From assembly GCA_041481445.1 (NCBI GenBank), contig JBGPBV010000146.1, positions 1 through 16,771 of the forward strand: a DNA stretch of 16,771 nt. Direction: 5' to 3'. Within the stretch, counting starts at the first letter, position 1; every line of letters starts with the position of its first letter. The position numbers were made by a program, and so were the translations under genes. This DNA is from AA29 sp041481445. Its GTDB lineage: Bacteria > Acidobacteriota > Vicinamibacteria > Fen-336. The notes beneath the pieces were generated by a model. The model did not search any database, was not told the origin of the DNA, and worked only from the letters and a program-made list of their open reading frames with translations. Shown here in pieces: positions 15,267-16,771 of the stretch.

Positions 15267-16595
15267 ATGAAGAATCCAATCCGCGCCAAGCTCTTCGTCA
15301 TGATGGTCCTGGAATTCTTCATCTGGGGCGCGTGGCTTCCGCTGATCTTCGGTTATCTACCCAGCCTCAAGTTCACTCCCGCCGAACAGTCGTGGATCCT
15401 GAATGCGTTCCCCATCGCCGCCATCGTGGGGATGTTCTTCAGCAACCAGTTCGCGGACCGGCATTTCTCGGCGGAGAAGTTCCTCGCCTTCAGCCATTTC
15501 GTGGGCGGCGCGGCCATCCTCAGCCTCGCCTTCACGAGGTCGTTCTGGCCGTTCTTCGGCCTGATGCTGATCCATTGCCTGCTCTACGTGCCCACGATCT
15601 CGATCGCGAACTCGATCGCCTTCGCCAACATGAAGGACGCGCAGAGCGAGTTCGGCATCGTCCGCATGGGTGGGACCATCGGCTGGATCCTCGCGGCGTG
15701 GCCCTTCACGTTCATCCTGGTGGACTGGGACAAGGTGCGCGCGGCCAACCCGCAGGGGTTCACGGGATGGCTCGGCGCCGCCCTCAACTCCGGGCTCGTC
15801 GGCGACGCGCTGCGAGCCGGCACGCGTTGGACATTCGTCGTCGCCGGCATCGCCTCCCTCCTTCTGGCCGCCTTCAGCTTGACCCTGCCGCACACGCCAC
15901 CGAAGAAAGCAGACGAAGGCGGAGTGGAGAAGCTGGCCTGGCTGGAAGCGCTGAAGCTGCTCAAGCATCCCTTCATCCTGGTCCTGTGGCTCGTCACGTT
16001 CGTCGACTCCTTCGTGCACAACTGTTACTTCAACTGGACGGGCGTGTTCCTCGGCACGGGCCGGGCGGCGGGCGGCGTGGGAATCCCCGGCAACTGGATC
16101 ATGCCCGTCATGAGCATCGGCCAGGTCGCGGAGATCCTCACGATGTTCGTCCTCGGGGCCACGCTCAAGCGCCTGGGCTGGCGCGCCACCATGATCGTGG
16201 GCATCCTCGGCCACGCCGCGCGGTTCGCGGTGTACGCGTTCTTCCCGCAGCAGACGGGGCTCATCATCCTGGTGCAGATTCTCCACGGCATCTGCTACGC
16301 CTTCTTCTTCGCCACCGTCTACATCTTCGTGGACGAGTATTTCCCGAAGGACGTGCGCGCCAGCGCGCAAGGGCTCTTCAACGTGATGATCCTCGGCATC
16401 GGCGCCCTCGTGGCGAATTCGATCTGTCCGATGTTGCTCCAGGAAGTCTTCACGACGAACGGCGTGACGGACTTCCACGGGCTGTTCCTGGTCCCGTTGA
16501 CCGCGGCGACGACGGCGGCAGTCGCACTCGCGCTCTTCTTCCATCCTCCGCCGAAGCAGCTGCAGGCGCCGGCGATGGAATCGACGGCCGCGTAA
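15267..16595 (+). CDS. MFS transporter, nucleoside:H+ symporter (NupG)-like
   Basis: A 442-residue membrane protein starting 9 bases after the preceding stop; GGAG at 15251-15254 is a distant possible SD. About twelve hydrophobic segments are visible in two groups around a polar centre (about residues 210-235, TPPKKADEGGVEK). The first helix LFVMMVLEFFIWGAWLPL and the segment VPTISIANSIAFANM followed by FGIVRMGGTIGWI fit the nucleoside:H+ symporter branch of the major facilitator superfamily. In clusters with GMC and ThuA genes, such carriers are usually annotated as sugar or nucleoside permeases; import of the periplasmically oxidised product is a reasonable inference. Codon use looks slightly less GC-extreme than in the upstream genes (for example GGT TAT CTA early in the gene). 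Confidence 0.88.
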   Translation: MKNPIRAKLFVMMVLEFFIWGAWLPLIFGYLPSLKFTPAEQSWILNAFPIAAIVGMFFSNQFADRHFSAEKFLAFSHFVGGAAILSLAFTRSFWPFFGLMLIHCLLYVPTISIANSIAFANMKDAQSEFGIVRMGGTIGWILAAWPFTFILVDWDKVRAANPQGFTGWLGAALNSGLVGDALRAGTRWTFVVAGIASLLLAAFSLTLPHTPPKKADEGGVEKLAWLEALKLLKHPFILVLWLVTFVDSFVHNCYFNWTGVFLGTGRAAGGVGIPGNWIMPVMSIGQVAEILTMFVLGATLKRLGWRATMIVGILGHAARFAVYAFFPQQTGLIILVQILHGICYAFFFATVYIFVDEYFPKDVRASAQGLFNVMILGIGALVANSICPMLLQEVFTTNGVTDFHGLFLVPLTAATTAAVALALFFHPPPKQLQAPAMESTAA

Positions 16596-16613
16596 TCGAT
16601 TCGGCGTCCTTGA

Positions 16614-16633
16614 CGGCGGTTCGAGAGTCGCCG
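16614..16633. terminator. Possible small hairpin between convergent MFS and RidA genes
   Basis: CGGCGGTT and AGTCGCCG pair over eight positions (two G-U) around a CGAG tetraloop, 18 bases after the MFS stop and 3 bases before the RidA stop. No T run follows. Placement between convergent genes is the main support. Confidence 0.35.
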
Positions 16634-16636
16634 CAC

Positions 16637-16771
16637 TCAGCGGACCTCCGCGATCATCTCGATCTCCACGCAGGCGCCGTGCGGGATCTGGGCCACCCCG
16701 AACGCGCTGCGGGCGTGCGGGCCGCGCTCCCCGAAGACGCTCACCAGCAGCTCGGAGGCCCCGTTGGCCAC
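16637..16771 (-). CDS. RidA (YjgF/YER057c/UK114) family protein, C-terminal end only
   Basis: The last 44 codons of a minus-strand gene that runs off the right edge. The segment ANGASELLVSVFGERGPHAR followed by SAFGVAQIPHGACVEIEMIAEV matches the C-terminus of the longer RidA-like subfamily in which an ARSAVGVAxLPxGAxVEVE block is conserved. Classical RidA hydrolyses reactive enamine/imine intermediates to ketones and ammonia; members of this subfamily are mostly uncharacterised. The catalytic arginine of RidA cannot be placed with certainty in this fragment. The gene is convergent with the MFS gene, and its other neighbours are outside the window. Confidence 0.85.
   Translation of the reverse strand: MANGASELLVSVFGERGPHARSAFGVAQIPHGACVEIEMIAEVR

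Overview
The window is very GC-rich and gene-dense on both strands. Its content suggests a free-living Gram-negative soil or sediment bacterium, most plausibly Acidobacteriota or a similar deep-branching group: a Hanks-type kinase fused to a long TPR tail, two sigma-54 type AAA+ activators, a ThuA / GMC oxidoreductase / Tat small-subunit cluster, a CHRD protein and a dismantled Kdp sensor. This taxonomic guess comes from gene content only; no rRNA or marker gene is present. No tRNA, rRNA, CRISPR array, insertion sequence or phage gene was seen, and no gene-free stretch exceeds 300 bases.

Region 1 (1-4860, + strand) is the 3' end of a kdp potassium-uptake operon. It holds the end of kdpC, then a DUF4118 (KdpD-type membrane domain) protein with a GAF-like tail, a membrane-anchored class I methyltransferase, a KdpD N-terminal half (KdpD domain plus USP domain, no kinase), and a separate KinB-like histidine kinase (HAMP-PAS-HisKA-HATPase). 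The genes overlap or nearly touch. The modules normally fused in KdpD are thus spread over separate proteins in altered order. A 10-bp-arm hairpin followed by TTTT appears to end the operon.

Region 2 (4861-7024) is a likely regulatory circuit. A gene for a secreted CHRD-domain protein has an almost consensus sigma-54 promoter (GG-N10-GC) and, about 85 bp upstream of the predicted start of transcription, a GTAAG-CCG-CTTAC palindrome with a third half-site. Convergent to it lies an NtrC/AlgB-family response regulator with an intact GAFTGA loop. The simplest reading is kinase (2984-4840) to response regulator (5690-7024) to the CHRD promoter. No KdpE is seen.

Region 3 (7025-12014) carries an FHA-domain AAA+ activator (+ strand) whose GAFTGA loop reads GVATGV, facing tail-to-tail a 1024-residue Ser/Thr kinase with one membrane segment and a TPR tail. 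They are a candidate phospho-threonine signalling pair.

Region 4 (12036-16595) is a probable sugar-oxidation and uptake module. An exported ThuA-like protein (- strand, just upstream of the kinase gene) is divergent from a GMC flavoprotein dehydrogenase, its Tat-exported small subunit and an MFS transporter of the nucleoside:H+ symporter type. At the right edge (- strand) is the C-terminal end of a RidA-family protein.
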